This document shows, piece by piece, positions 7,108 to 15,140 of a stretch of 37,129 bases of DNA. Position 1 is the first letter of the stretch, and every line of letters begins with the position of its first letter. A model generated the notes under the pieces. The model saw nothing but the letters and a program-made list of their open reading frames with translations. It did not search any database and was not told the DNA's origin. Source of the DNA: Muribaculaceae bacterium (GTDB taxonomy: Bacteria > Bacteroidota > Bacteroidia > Bacteroidales > Muribaculaceae); assembly GCA_009775355.1 (NCBI GenBank), contig VSPN01000007.1, forward strand, positions 1 through 37,129. Reading direction: 5' to 3'. The translations under genes and the position numbers were made by a program.

Positions 7108-9156
7108 ATGTCTGACCATAAGCAACAGAAATATCCCTATATCGACCGCGATGTAAGCTGGATGTATTTCAATCATCGCATTCTTCAGGAGGCTTGGCGC
7201 AAGGATGTGCCCCTTCTGGAGAGGATGTCGTTTCTCGGCATATACAGTAACAATCTCGACGAGTTTTTCCGGGTGAGAATGGCTACGATCTCGCGCGTGG
7301 CCGAAATGAAAGGCAAAGATATGGTGGCCGACCGTATGCGGGCGACCGGTCTTTTCCATCGCCTCGGGTCGATGGACTCACGTCTGGCCGAGGAGTATGC
7401 CGCGTGCGTCAGGAGTGTGTCCGATTCTCTGGCAGAAAACAATATAAGAATCATTGACGAAACGGAACTCGACGACAGCCAGCGGCATTTTGTGAGATGC
7501 CTGTTCCGCAACCGGATATCAGGATTCATGTCGCCTGTGTGGCTGTCGAAACTGAATGCCTTTTCCGAGGAGAGCGACAGTCATATCTATCTCGCCGTTG
7601 AGCTCAAAGGGTCGTCGAAGAAGACTGATTATGCCGTCATGGAACTGCCGTCTTCCACTTGCGGCAGGTTTGTAACTTTGCCCGAACGCGAAGGTGTAAG
7701 CTACGTCATGTATCTTGACGATGTGGTCAGATGCTGTCTTCCCATGATTTTCCCTGGAATGGGTTACACTGCGTTCCGGGCCTTTTCTTTCAAGTTTACG
7801 AGAGATGCCGAGATCGATATCGACAACGATCTCGACGGCGGCCCGATGGAGAAGATCGCCAAGGCGGTGCGCCGCCGCAAGCGCGGTGCCGCCCTCCGGG
7901 TGCTTTATGATTCTGAGATGCCGGAGGATCTTTTGCGTCAGCTGATGAGAAAACTGAAACTTGACAATCTCGATACCGTCCAGGCCACGGGGAGATATCA
8001 GAACCATAAGGATTTCATGTCTTTCCCTTCCGAATGTCGCAAGGATCTCAAATATCCGGCATGGCCTCCATGTGTGCCTGCTGAGATAAAGGGCACTGAG
8101 TCGATCATGAGGCTGGTCGCAGAGAAAGACAGGTTCATCCATGTTCCTTACCAGACTTTCGATTATGTGATCCGTCTGCTTCAGGAAGCGGCTGTCTCGA
8201 AAGAGGTCAGGAGCATCAAGATGACCCTCTATCGTCTTGCGCGGAACTCAAAAGTGGCCGAAGCCCTGATATGTGCGGCCAGAAACGGAAAGAAAGTCAC
8301 CGCTGTCGTGGAACTTCTGGCGCGTTTCGATGAGTCGAGCAATATAAGCTATGCCAAGAAGATGCAGGATGCCGGCGTGAACGTCATTTTCGGGGTGGAG
8401 GGTCTCAAGATACATTCGAAGTTAGCGCTTGTCTCCCGTCGCAACGGCAATGATATCGCCGTTGTCGGGACTGGAAATTTCCATGAGGGGAATGCCCGTG
8501 TCTATACTGATTATTTTCTGATGACTGCCGACCGTCGCATTACCGGAGAGGTGGATAAGGTGTTCGATGTGATAAAACGTCCTTACAAGGCACAGTCTTT
8601 CCACAACCTGCTGGTGTCGCCTTTCAATATGCGCGAGACTTTCCGCTCGCTGATCGATGACGAGATAGCCGCGGCGAGAAACGGCAAGGAGGCATGGATC
8701 AGGATAAAGATCAACCACATCACCGATGAGGAGATGGTTAAACTTCTCTACAAGGCTTCGCAGGCAGGGGTAAAGGTCGATCTGCTTGTGCGAGGCAACT
8801 GCTCGCTTGTGACAGGTTGCAAAGGTGTGAGCGAGAACATAACCGCGGCGGGAATAATCGACCGATATCTCGAGCATTCAAGAATCTTTATTTTCTGTGC
8901 CGGAGGCGAGCATAAGACTTTTATGGGTTCGGCCGACTGGATGCCCCGCAATCTCGACCGCCGTATTGAAGTTGTGACAAGGGTTTACGACAGCGGACTT
9001 AAGGCGGATCTGATGCGCACTGTCGAATTCGGGATGTGCGACAATGTGAAGGCGCGTGTGGTCGACGGGTCGGGGCGGAACGAGATCAGGGTTGTCGAGG
9101 GTGTGAACGAGCCGTTCAGATCGCAGGAAGAATTATATAACGAGTACAACAGATGA
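7108..9156 (+). CDS. ppk1: Polyphosphate kinase 1
   Basis: Reversibly transfers the terminal phosphate of ATP to inorganic polyphosphate. Starting at the ATG of MSDHKQQKYPYIDRDVSW the protein has 682 residues, the usual length; the upstream in-frame codons are not family-like. The N-terminal domain has DRDVSWMYFNHR and NNLDEFFRVRM. The C-terminal phospholipase-D-like halves carry IHSKLALV (containing the histidine expected to be phosphorylated), GTGNFHEGNARVYTD, and SADWMPRNLDRR. The stop overlaps the next start by 4 nt, giving a ppk1-ppx operon. Confidence 0.96.
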   Translation: MSDHKQQKYPYIDRDVSWMYFNHRILQEAWRKDVPLLERMSFLGIYSNNLDEFFRVRMATISRVAEMKGKDMVADRMRATGLFHRLGSMDSRLAEEYAACVRSVSDSLAENNIRIIDETELDDSQRHFVRCLFRNRISGFMSPVWLSKLNAFSEESDSHIYLAVELKGSSKKTDYAVMELPSSTCGRFVTLPEREGVSYVMYLDDVVRCCLPMIFPGMGYTAFRAFSFKFTRDAEIDIDNDLDGGPMEKIAKAVRRRKRGAALRVLYDSEMPEDLLRQLMRKLKLDNLDTVQATGRYQNHKDFMSFPSECRKDLKYPAWPPCVPAEIKGTESIMRLVAEKDRFIHVPYQTFDYVIRLLQEAAVSKEVRSIKMTLYRLARNSKVAEALICAARNGKKVTAVVELLARFDESSNISYAKKMQDAGVNVIFGVEGLKIHSKLALVSRRNGNDIAVVGTGNFHEGNARVYTDYFLMTADRRITGEVDKVFDVIKRPYKAQSFHNLLVSPFNMRETFRSLIDDEIAAARNGKEAWIRIKINHITDEEMVKLLYKASQAGVKVDLLVRGNCSLVTGCKGVSENITAAGIIDRYLEHSRIFIFCAGGEHKTFMGSADWMPRNLDRRIEVVTRVYDSGLKADLMRTVEFGMCDNVKARVVDGSGRNEIRVVEGVNEPFRSQEELYNEYNR

Positions 9157-10061
9157 AAGAAAAGACTTATGCAGCCATAGACATCGGCTCGAATGCCGTC
9201 AGGCTGCTTATAAAGAGAGAGGAATCCGACACAGCGGGAACGACGCCGGCATTGAAGAAACTGCTTCTTCTGCGAGTGCCGCTCAGACTCGGTTTCGATG
9301 TTTTTTCCAAAGGTGAGGTTTCAGCGAAGAAGGCTGACAATCTGGTGAGACTAATGAAGGCATACAGACAGTTGATCCGCATCTATGAGGTCGACAGTCT
9401 GAGAGCCTGTGCCACCTCGGCCATGCGCGACGCCGCCAACGGTCCCGACATACTGAAGCGGATCAGAAAGGAAACCGGCATAGAGGTCGAGATAATCGCA
9501 GGCGAGGAGGAAGCCCGTATTGTTTATGACAATCATATCGAGCGCGGAGGATTGGATTACGGGTCATATCTTTATGTCGATGTAGGCGGAGGCAGCACAG
9601 AACTGAATCTTATCGACAATGGCACACTGATAGAGTCGAGATCTTTCAATATAGGTACCGTCAGGATGCTTACCGGGCGTGTCAGACAGAGTGAATGGGA
9701 TGAACTGCATGACTTTCTCGCCGGCATTGTCTCTCGTTTCCAAGATGTCACGATAATCGGTTCGGGCGGCAATATCAATAAACTTTATAAGCTCGCCGAT
9801 GTGAAAGACAAGGAGAATGACTCGTTTCCAGTGTCGGAGCTTTCGCGCCTCTACCACACGCTAAGACCTCTGAGTGTCGCGCAGCGCATGGAGCACTACG
9901 GCATGAGAAACGACCGTGCGGATGTCATTATCCCTGCGGCCTATATATTTCTTACAGTGGCCTCGACCGTCGGTGCGGAAAAAATCATCGTGCCCACAAT
10001 CGGAGTGGCCGACGGAATCATCGACGGTCTCTACCTTTCAGACCGCGAAAAGCATGACTGA
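9153..10061 (+). CDS. ppx: Exopolyphosphatase / Ppx-GppA phosphatase
   Basis: A 302-residue protein of the ASKHA fold with phosphate-binding loops AIDIGSNAVRLL (N-terminus), YVDVGGGSTEL (near 142-152) and IGSGGNINKL. It has the short, single-module form of the family, without the C-terminal HD extension of E. coli Ppx. It would hydrolyse polyphosphate or pppGpp; coupling to ppk1 through an ATGA overlap favours polyphosphate turnover. Its stop codon is only 3 nt from the stop of the convergent tex gene, leaving no room for a terminator between them. Confidence 0.93.
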   Translation: MKEKTYAAIDIGSNAVRLLIKREESDTAGTTPALKKLLLLRVPLRLGFDVFSKGEVSAKKADNLVRLMKAYRQLIRIYEVDSLRACATSAMRDAANGPDILKRIRKETGIEVEIIAGEEEARIVYDNHIERGGLDYGSYLYVDVGGGSTELNLIDNGTLIESRSFNIGTVRMLTGRVRQSEWDELHDFLAGIVSRFQDVTIIGSGGNINKLYKLADVKDKENDSFPVSELSRLYHTLRPLSVAQRMEHYGMRNDRADVIIPAAYIFLTVASTVGAEKIIVPTIGVADGIIDGLYLSDREKHD

Positions 10062-10064
10062 CCG

Positions 10065-12215
10065 TTACAGCGGATTTGCGAGCGCGAGTCCGATGCGTCC
10101 TCTCACAGGGTCGAGGTCGATGACCTCAACCTCTATTTTCTGACCGAGGCGCAGCACTTCCGACACCGAGTTGAGTCTGCGTCTTGCGATTTTCGATATG
10201 TGGAGCAGCCCGTTCTCATGTATGCCGAGATTGACGAACGCGCCGAATGCCGTAATGTTGCTGACAAGTCCGGGCAGGATCTGGCCTAACCGCAGCTGGT
10301 CGAAAGAATCTATGGCCGGCACGAACGGATCTTCGGTGTCTGTCTGCCTCGGGTCGCGCCCCGGTTTTCTAAGTTCGGCGATTATGTCGCACATGGTCTC
10401 GTATCCCCCCGTGCCGTTATCGGCAAGAGTTCCCGGGTCTATCCTGTCGAGCAGTGCGGAATTGGCGGGCAGATCGGCTGGACTCGCTCCGACCGAGGCA
10501 GCCATCTTTTCCACAAGACTATAGCTTTCGGGGTGAATGCCGGTGTTGTCGAGCGGCTCGGAGCCGTCGCTTATCCTGAGGAAGCCGGCACTCTGCTCGA
10601 ATGCCTTGCTTCCGAGTCTCGGCACATTGCGGAGTTCGGCGCGTGATGTGAACGGTCCGTTCCCGGTTCTGTATGCCACTATGTTGGCGGCGAGAGCCGG
10701 CCCGATGCCCGACACATACTGCAGCAGACTTTCCGATGCGGTGTTGACATCGACACCCACTGCGTTGACACAGCTCATGACCGTATAGTCAAGAGCGCTT
10801 TTCAGCCGGTTCTGGTCCACGTCGTGCTGATACTGGCCGACACCGATCGATTTGGGATCGATCTTGACAAGTTCGGCGAGCGGGTCGATAAGACGGCGTC
10901 CGATCGACACCGCGCCCCTCACCGTCACATCCTTGTCTGGAAATTCCCGCCGGGCCAGATCCGATGCGGAGTAGACAGATGCCCCATCCTCGCTCACCAC
11001 GAATATGGAATCGTTGTCTATAAGACCCGACTCGCGTAGAAATCTTTCGGTCTCGCGTGATGCGGTGCCGTTTCCGAGAGCCACAGCGTCAAGAGAGTGC
11101 CTGTCGATCATCTTTCCAAGAGTGGACCGCGCACCTTTGGTGTCATTACGCGGCACGGTGGGATATATCACCGCGTCGTCAAGCAGTGCGCCCTGGGCAT
11201 CGAGTGCCACTACCTTGCATCCGGTTCTGAATCCGGGGTCTATGGCGAGGATTCTTCTTCCTTTAAGCGGCGCGGCGAGCAGAAGCTGGCGAAGGTTGTC
11301 GGAAAATATGTCGATGGCCACGCTGTCGGCATTCTCCTTAAGACCTGCCGATACTTCAGTCTCGACCGACGGGCGTATAAGACGCCGCGACGCGTCGGCC
11401 ACCGCACCTGCGATTACCAATGCGCATTCCCCCGCGGCGTTGGCCGGCATGAACGAGTCGGCGAGCGCCTCTTCGATCGATCCTCTTGAGTTGTCGAGCT
11501 CATATCTGACTTTGAGCAGGCCTTCATGCTCCGCTCGTTTTATTGCAAGATACTGGTGCGAGGATATGCGGCGGATGCTTTGCGAAAAATCCGCGTACTG
11601 CGAATAAGAAGAGGCGGCAAGCTCAGCCTCCTTCTCTTTGGCGGGTGTGCAGACTATGCGTCCCAAGCGCTGGTAGGCATTACGGGTCATGTTTCGAAGA
11701 CGGGAGCTTTCTGATGCCCACTCGGCTATGATGTCGCTCGCTCCGGCGAGAGCTTCCTCTGTGTCGCGGACTCCGTTTTTACCGACAAACCTTTCGGCCG
11801 CCGCAAAGCAGTCGGGATTTCTGGCGGCCATTATCATTTTGGCAAGAGGTTCGAGACCCTTGTCGCGTGCCATTGTGCCGCGTGTGCGTTTTTTAGGTTT
11901 GAAAGGGGCGTAGATGTCTTCGACGTCAGTAAGCGTCACGGCGTTGTCAAGGCGTGCCGAGATTGCAGGAGTCATGGCTTGCGCGTCAGTAATGGCCTTT
12001 CTTACAAAGTCACGCCGTGCAAAAAGTTCTCTTACTGATTTTAGAGTCGATTCGATGGCTCTGATCGCTGTCTCGTCGAGACTGCCTGTCATTTCCTTTC
12101 TGTAACGGCTTATGAACGGCACTGTGGCTCCTTCGTCAAGGAGACGCGATGTAGCTTCCACACTTCTGCGACTAAGACCAAGTCTCGCCGCCACTTCATT
12201 ATATATATCCTGCAT
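10065..12215 (-). CDS. tex: Tex family RNA-binding transcription accessory protein
   Basis: A 716-residue protein from the ATG of MQDIYNEVAARLGLS; 12 further in-frame codons upstream lead only to a TTG and are probably untranslated. Domains in order: an N-terminal helical region (LDEGATVPFISRYRKE), a YqgF-like RNase H fold (GRRILAIDPGFRTGCKVVALD), a helix-hairpin-helix pair (YVSGIGPALAANIVAYR), and a C-terminal S1 RNA-binding domain (GLVSNITAFGAFVNLG). Tex homologues bind nucleic acid and influence transcription and translation. A candidate promoter lies at 12249-12280. Confidence 0.95.
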   Translation of the reverse strand: MQDIYNEVAARLGLSRRSVEATSRLLDEGATVPFISRYRKEMTGSLDETAIRAIESTLKSVRELFARRDFVRKAITDAQAMTPAISARLDNAVTLTDVEDIYAPFKPKKRTRGTMARDKGLEPLAKMIMAARNPDCFAAAERFVGKNGVRDTEEALAGASDIIAEWASESSRLRNMTRNAYQRLGRIVCTPAKEKEAELAASSYSQYADFSQSIRRISSHQYLAIKRAEHEGLLKVRYELDNSRGSIEEALADSFMPANAAGECALVIAGAVADASRRLIRPSVETEVSAGLKENADSVAIDIFSDNLRQLLLAAPLKGRRILAIDPGFRTGCKVVALDAQGALLDDAVIYPTVPRNDTKGARSTLGKMIDRHSLDAVALGNGTASRETERFLRESGLIDNDSIFVVSEDGASVYSASDLARREFPDKDVTVRGAVSIGRRLIDPLAELVKIDPKSIGVGQYQHDVDQNRLKSALDYTVMSCVNAVGVDVNTASESLLQYVSGIGPALAANIVAYRTGNGPFTSRAELRNVPRLGSKAFEQSAGFLRISDGSEPLDNTGIHPESYSLVEKMAASVGASPADLPANSALLDRIDPGTLADNGTGGYETMCDIIAELRKPGRDPRQTDTEDPFVPAIDSFDQLRLGQILPGLVSNITAFGAFVNLGIHENGLLHISKIARRRLNSVSEVLRLGQKIEVEVIDLDPVRGRIGLALANPL

Positions 12216-12248
12216 TTTGTCTGGCTTGCGATCCGCGGTTTTGCAATA

Positions 12249-12280
12249 CAAACCGAGGGGTACATAAGTAAGTGTTCAAA
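12249..12280 (-). promoter_or_regulatory. Candidate promoter of tex, -33 box inside a repeat
   Basis: On the minus strand TTTG (12277-12280), a 20-nt spacer and TCGGTTTG (12249-12256) match the consensus except at the second base of the -7 box. The start would be near 12243, about 28 nt before the ATG. The TTTG is part of the dispersed repeat described at 12262-12285. Confidence 0.55.
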
Positions 12281-12285
12281 TTTAA
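12262..12285 (+). repeat. 24-bp direct repeat, copy 1
   Basis: These 24 bases, containing AAGTGTTCAAATTTAA at 12270-12285, are repeated without mismatch at 12756-12779. The core also occurs inverted at 12383-12398, degenerate at 12294-12309, and again at 27502-27517 upstream of the porin gene. Confidence 0.85.
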
Positions 12286-12293
12286 ACGATAGT

Positions 12294-12398
12294 AAGTGCT
12301 GAAATATATTTTATACAAACTACGGCTTCTTTTTTGTCGTTTCCGGCTTGTCTCCTAAAAACAAGCTCGCATTTTGTATAAATTAAATTTGAACACTT
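12294..12398. repeat. Hairpin-like element with inverted ends
   Basis: The left end (degenerate core 12294-12309, then TTTATACAAA 12310-12319) is the inverse of the right end (TTTGTATAAA 12373-12382, then TTAAATTTGAACACTT 12383-12398). The roughly 50-bp interior has a smaller stem CTTGT/ACAAG. The form resembles a miniature inverted-repeat element or a pair of recombination sites; no gene lies inside. Confidence 0.6.
12376..12398 (-). repeat. 23-bp inverted repeat partner of the peptide-gene 3' end
   Basis: These 23 bases are the exact reverse complement of 12764-12786, which holds the last codon and stop of the small peptide gene. The segment between them (12399-12763) is non-coding apart from one doubtful small reading frame on the plus strand. 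Confidence 0.85.
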
Positions 12399-12441
12399 TC
12401 TTATTTCTCTGCAAATATAACAATAATTATCGAATTTCATT

Positions 12442-12467
12442 GCAGATGCATTAAGCAGATGCATTAA
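12442..12467. repeat. 13-bp tandem duplication
   Basis: GCAGATGCATTAA occurs twice in direct succession (12442-12454 and 12455-12467). It looks like a local duplication in non-coding sequence. Confidence 0.8.
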
Positions 12468-12471
12468 AGTG

Positions 12472-12582
12472 ATGGCGAATGTCCGCAAATTGTTAAATTC
12501 CGGTTCTGGGGCAATTCATTTTGGTAAAGAAAATATAAAAGGAGGCAATTATACTAAACATATGCAACCCTTGCGGGGGTGA
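12472..12582 (+). CDS. Doubtful 36-codon reading frame with a Gly-Gly motif
   Basis: An ATG frame of 36 codons ending in TGA, on the strand opposite the peptide locus and inside the segment bounded by the inverted 23-bp repeats. It contains KENIKGG at residues 19-25 and an 11-residue basic tail. Length and GG position match the minus-strand peptide gene, but the two sequences are otherwise unlike. No plus-strand promoter was found. It may be chance; it is listed because an inversion would place it in the same orientation as the operon. Confidence 0.15.
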   Translation: MANVRKLLNSGSGAIHFGKENIKGGNYTKHMQPLRG

Positions 12583-12686
12583 TTCGTTTTATAGGTACAA
12601 AGCAATATGGATGGATCATTCAGGGATTCGTGAGAATGGCTGGATGTGCAAAGTTTAGTTAGATATAGTTTATAGTGGAATCGTGG

Positions 12687-12710
12687 AAAGGCGTCCGAGA
12701 GGGCGCCTTT
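12687..12710 (-). terminator. Probable terminator of the peptide operon
   Basis: A stem AAAGGCG (12687-12693) / CGCCTTT (12704-12710) with a 10-nt loop lies about 70 nt beyond the stop of the small peptide gene. A clear T-run after the stem is lacking on the minus strand, so termination is likely but not certain. Confidence 0.5.
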
Positions 12711-12755
12711 CTTTCGGTGTCTAACATATTTTGTGGGATGGAGTCTAATCCGATG

Positions 12756-12786
12756 ACATAAGTAAGTGTTCAAATTTAATTTATAC
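12756..12786 (+). repeat. Repeat copy 3, overlapping the peptide-gene stop codon
   Basis: Bases 12756-12779 repeat 12262-12285 directly (24 bp, no mismatch). Bases 12764-12786 repeat 12376-12398 in inverted orientation (23 bp, no mismatch). The final Val codon and TAA of the small peptide gene (12781-12786) lie inside the inverted repeat. Confidence 0.85.
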
Positions 12787-12891
12787 GTCTGTGCCATACA
12801 CATCTCCTCCGATGCCGCCGTAGATCTCAAGAGATTCCATCTCATTCAGTAATTCCATTGTCGGAATAACTTCTTTTTTTGATTTCTCCAT
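12781..12891 (-). CDS. Putative RiPP precursor peptide with GG leader
   Basis: A 36-residue peptide on the minus strand, last gene after a radical SAM maturase and an outer-membrane barrel. Residues 1-11 are charged (MEKSKKEVIPT). Residues 14-26 (LLNEMESLEIYGG) look like a double-glycine leader end, with acidic and hydrophobic residues before GG. The tail is IGGDVYGTDV, or DVYGTDV if cleaved after the second GG. There is no Cys; Tyr32, Thr34 and the two Asp are possible modification sites. It starts 46 nt after the barrel gene, behind a CCGCC/GGCGG hairpin. A precursor role is inferred from context, length and the GG motif; no homologue was checked. Confidence 0.65.
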   Translation of the reverse strand: MEKSKKEVIPTMELLNEMESLEIYGGIGGDVYGTDV

Positions 12892-12919
12892 AACTTTGAT
12901 GTTTAGATTATTTTTATTT

Positions 12920-12933
12920 CCGCCGTAAGGCGG
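12920..12933 (-). other. Intercistronic hairpin before the peptide gene
   Basis: A 5-bp GC stem (CCGCC 12920-12924, GGCGG 12929-12933) with a 4-nt loop sits between the barrel stop and the peptide start. On the minus strand it is followed by A-rich sequence, not T, so it is more likely an mRNA processing or stability element than a terminator. Confidence 0.45.
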
Positions 12934-12937
12934 TTTC

Positions 12938-15061
12938 TTATTCTAAGAATCCTCCGCTTGCGGCAGACTTAGACTGGATCTCGTCGTTCCGGTTCACCGG
13001 CTTGCCGTAGGGGAAGGTATAGTCAACAGTAAGAACCGCGAATCTTGCATATGGCATCTTTGTGTTCCATCCCGAATAATCATAATGCGGCGATCTGTAG
13101 TCTCTGTGTATTTTTCCGTCTGAGAACCAGTTTGAGAATGACAGCTGCAGCTTCAGATTGCCGAATGAATAATTTGTGCGGATTCCGTATTCCTCGGGAT
13201 TGCGTACACTATAACCCTTTTTGCTGAAAACAGAAGTTTCGGGGGTATTGTACCATGCCATGATAAAAAAGTTACGGTAAGTCCACGAGATGAAGAATCT
13301 GCCATAAAAATCCGTATTGGTCATCGGGTGCATGCCGGTGCAGATATTTCTTCGGATTCCTCCTAAGCCGGTCAGTGACAAGGATCGGTTGAAAAAATTG
13401 AGGGAAAGATTCGCTGCTCCGTCTATGTTATGCTCGGTATTGATATCTCCGTAAGTCCTCACAACTCCGTCATAGCCATTGACCGTCATATAGTCATAGA
13501 CAGATCCGTGACGTATATTCGTATACAGGGCGTAGGCATATATCGACAGTCTGTTGGAGGGTATGAGAGAGTAAGTCAACATCATCCACTTCTTGACAGG
13601 ATTTCTCAGTTCCGGATTTCCTTTATACCAGACGAGTTCATCCTGACGGAGAATTACGTTGTCGGCTTCATCCGCGTATACCTGATTTTCAAACCAAGCT
13701 CCTGATAGACGGAAACTGTTTCTGGAATCTGGCGAGTAGTTTAACGAAATTGTTCCATAGGGTGTCCAGTGATGAGTATGATCCACTCCATTCTGACGAC
13801 CGTATATATAATGCGCTCCGGCCTGTGCATTGACAGAAAGACCGAAATCCCATCTCTGAGAATAGTTGACAGATAACAGAGTCTCGGAATTTACCGATCT
13901 GATGTGGCTATCCTCCAGATAGCAGTACCGGGTGTCATGTATGTAATAGGATGAATATACCATTGCTCCTATACTGTTGCCATGTCCGAGATCCTTCGAG
14001 TGTGTGACGCTCAGATGAGGGTAATAGAATTTCATACGGATGTTGTTGTCTATTGATCCGAGATCGCCTGTCCGGTATGATCTGGTTTGCCTTATGTCGT
14101 CGAATCCCAGTGTCCAGTCTGCCTGCAGACTGTTGTTTTCCGGCAGAGAGAACCAGTAGTTACCGGTAATCCATCCTCCAGTGCTCCCGGAATTTTTGCT
14201 TTCCGTGGCGTAGGTGTCGTCAAGCGGAATGCCGGCGTATTCCACTCGGGAATATATGTCGGACGCAGGCTGAGCGTAGCGCGCGAAAGAAACGGTATGG
14301 CCGATGTTCATTCTGTCAGTGTTATATCTGACGCGCATCGAGGCGTTCTGGTTGTTGTAGCGTCCTTTGTTGCGTTCTGTAGAGGTTATTCTTGACACGT
14401 CGTCATAATGCGTTCCGTCAAAAAAGAAATCACGAAATGTCTCGCTCGTGCGGCTGTCCTCATCTCCGGTCCATGCGCCGTCGCCTGAGGCCGAGAAGTC
14501 GTACATCCAGTTTTTGTAGGAGAATTTCTGATAGAGGCCGCCCCATATTTTTTCATCGAACAGCAGCCGTCCGCTCGCCATGAGCTTCGTATATCCGCCC
14601 CACTCATACTTGCGCATTATGAAATTGACCACGTGCTCCGATTGCTTGAATCTCGGGTCTTCCGGATAGTCGAGCACCTCTACACGCAGCACGTCTTCAG
14701 GACGCAGTCCGCGGGTATCGGTTTCGGAGGCTTCCACGTAGTCTATGAATATCTTCACATTTTCTCCGCTCGCGCTCTTTACCGTGTTGTCGGGGGTGAC
14801 GTTAAGCTGTGGTATCATCATGATGGACAACAGACTTATGGCGTCCATCGCAAATTTCTTGGCTTTCTTGTCAGGAATGTATTCTACTCCCCCCTCTATG
14901 TTACGCTGCATGCGTCCCTCCACCACAATTTCCTGAAGCTGACGACCGACTGTGTCTGTCTCCGCCTCCGGAACTGACGTGTTGGCCGAATTCTCCTGCG
15001 CCCGTCCGCTGAAAACTGCTGCAATGAGTGAAACAGTCAGTATTATTCTCGATCTTTTCAT
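12938..15061 (-). CDS. TonB-receptor-like outer-membrane beta-barrel protein
   Basis: A 707-residue outer-membrane protein. The signal peptide covers about 1-22 (ILTVSLIAAVFSGRAQ). A TonB-box-like LQEIVVEGR stretch is followed by a plug-like domain of about 110 residues (IFIDYVEASETDTRGLRPEDVLRVEVL), then about 550 residues of alternating aromatic beta-strands. It resembles the OMP_b-brl_3 / TonB-dependent receptor group but lacks the carboxypeptidase-like N-terminal domain of SusC proteins. The last strand-like segment is followed by a hydrophilic tail ending SGGFLE instead of a terminal aromatic. It lies between the maturase and the peptide gene, so it may export, receive or anchor the peptide; this is inference. 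Confidence 0.8.
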   Translation of the reverse strand: MKRSRIILTVSLIAAVFSGRAQENSANTSVPEAETDTVGRQLQEIVVEGRMQRNIEGGVEYIPDKKAKKFAMDAISLLSIMMIPQLNVTPDNTVKSASGENVKIFIDYVEASETDTRGLRPEDVLRVEVLDYPEDPRFKQSEHVVNFIMRKYEWGGYTKLMASGRLLFDEKIWGGLYQKFSYKNWMYDFSASGDGAWTGDEDSRTSETFRDFFFDGTHYDDVSRITSTERNKGRYNNQNASMRVRYNTDRMNIGHTVSFARYAQPASDIYSRVEYAGIPLDDTYATESKNSGSTGGWITGNYWFSLPENNSLQADWTLGFDDIRQTRSYRTGDLGSIDNNIRMKFYYPHLSVTHSKDLGHGNSIGAMVYSSYYIHDTRYCYLEDSHIRSVNSETLLSVNYSQRWDFGLSVNAQAGAHYIYGRQNGVDHTHHWTPYGTISLNYSPDSRNSFRLSGAWFENQVYADEADNVILRQDELVWYKGNPELRNPVKKWMMLTYSLIPSNRLSIYAYALYTNIRHGSVYDYMTVNGYDGVVRTYGDINTEHNIDGAANLSLNFFNRSLSLTGLGGIRRNICTGMHPMTNTDFYGRFFISWTYRNFFIMAWYNTPETSVFSKKGYSVRNPEEYGIRTNYSFGNLKLQLSFSNWFSDGKIHRDYRSPHYDYSGWNTKMPYARFAVLTVDYTFPYGKPVNRNDEIQSKSAASGGFLE

Positions 15062-15140
15062 AGATATACCGGTTTTGTGTTACTGTATTTGTGTGACTGT
15101 ATTATTGTGCTTTTATCATGATCAGACAGCTTGAATGTCA

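Noticed and set aside
12216..12251. Extension of tex to a TTG at 12251
   Set aside because: The 12 extra residues are unlike the family, which starts at MQDIYNEVA; the extension falls in the predicted 5' leader.
12541..12582. GGAGG at 12541-12545 as a Shine-Dalgarno site for an ATG at 12562
   Set aside because: The spacing is 16 nt and the frame has six codons; Bacteroidetes rarely use such sites.
12549..12845. A 98-residue minus-strand frame overlapping the peptide gene
   Set aside because: It is in another frame than the peptide, has no promoter of its own and crosses the terminator and repeats.
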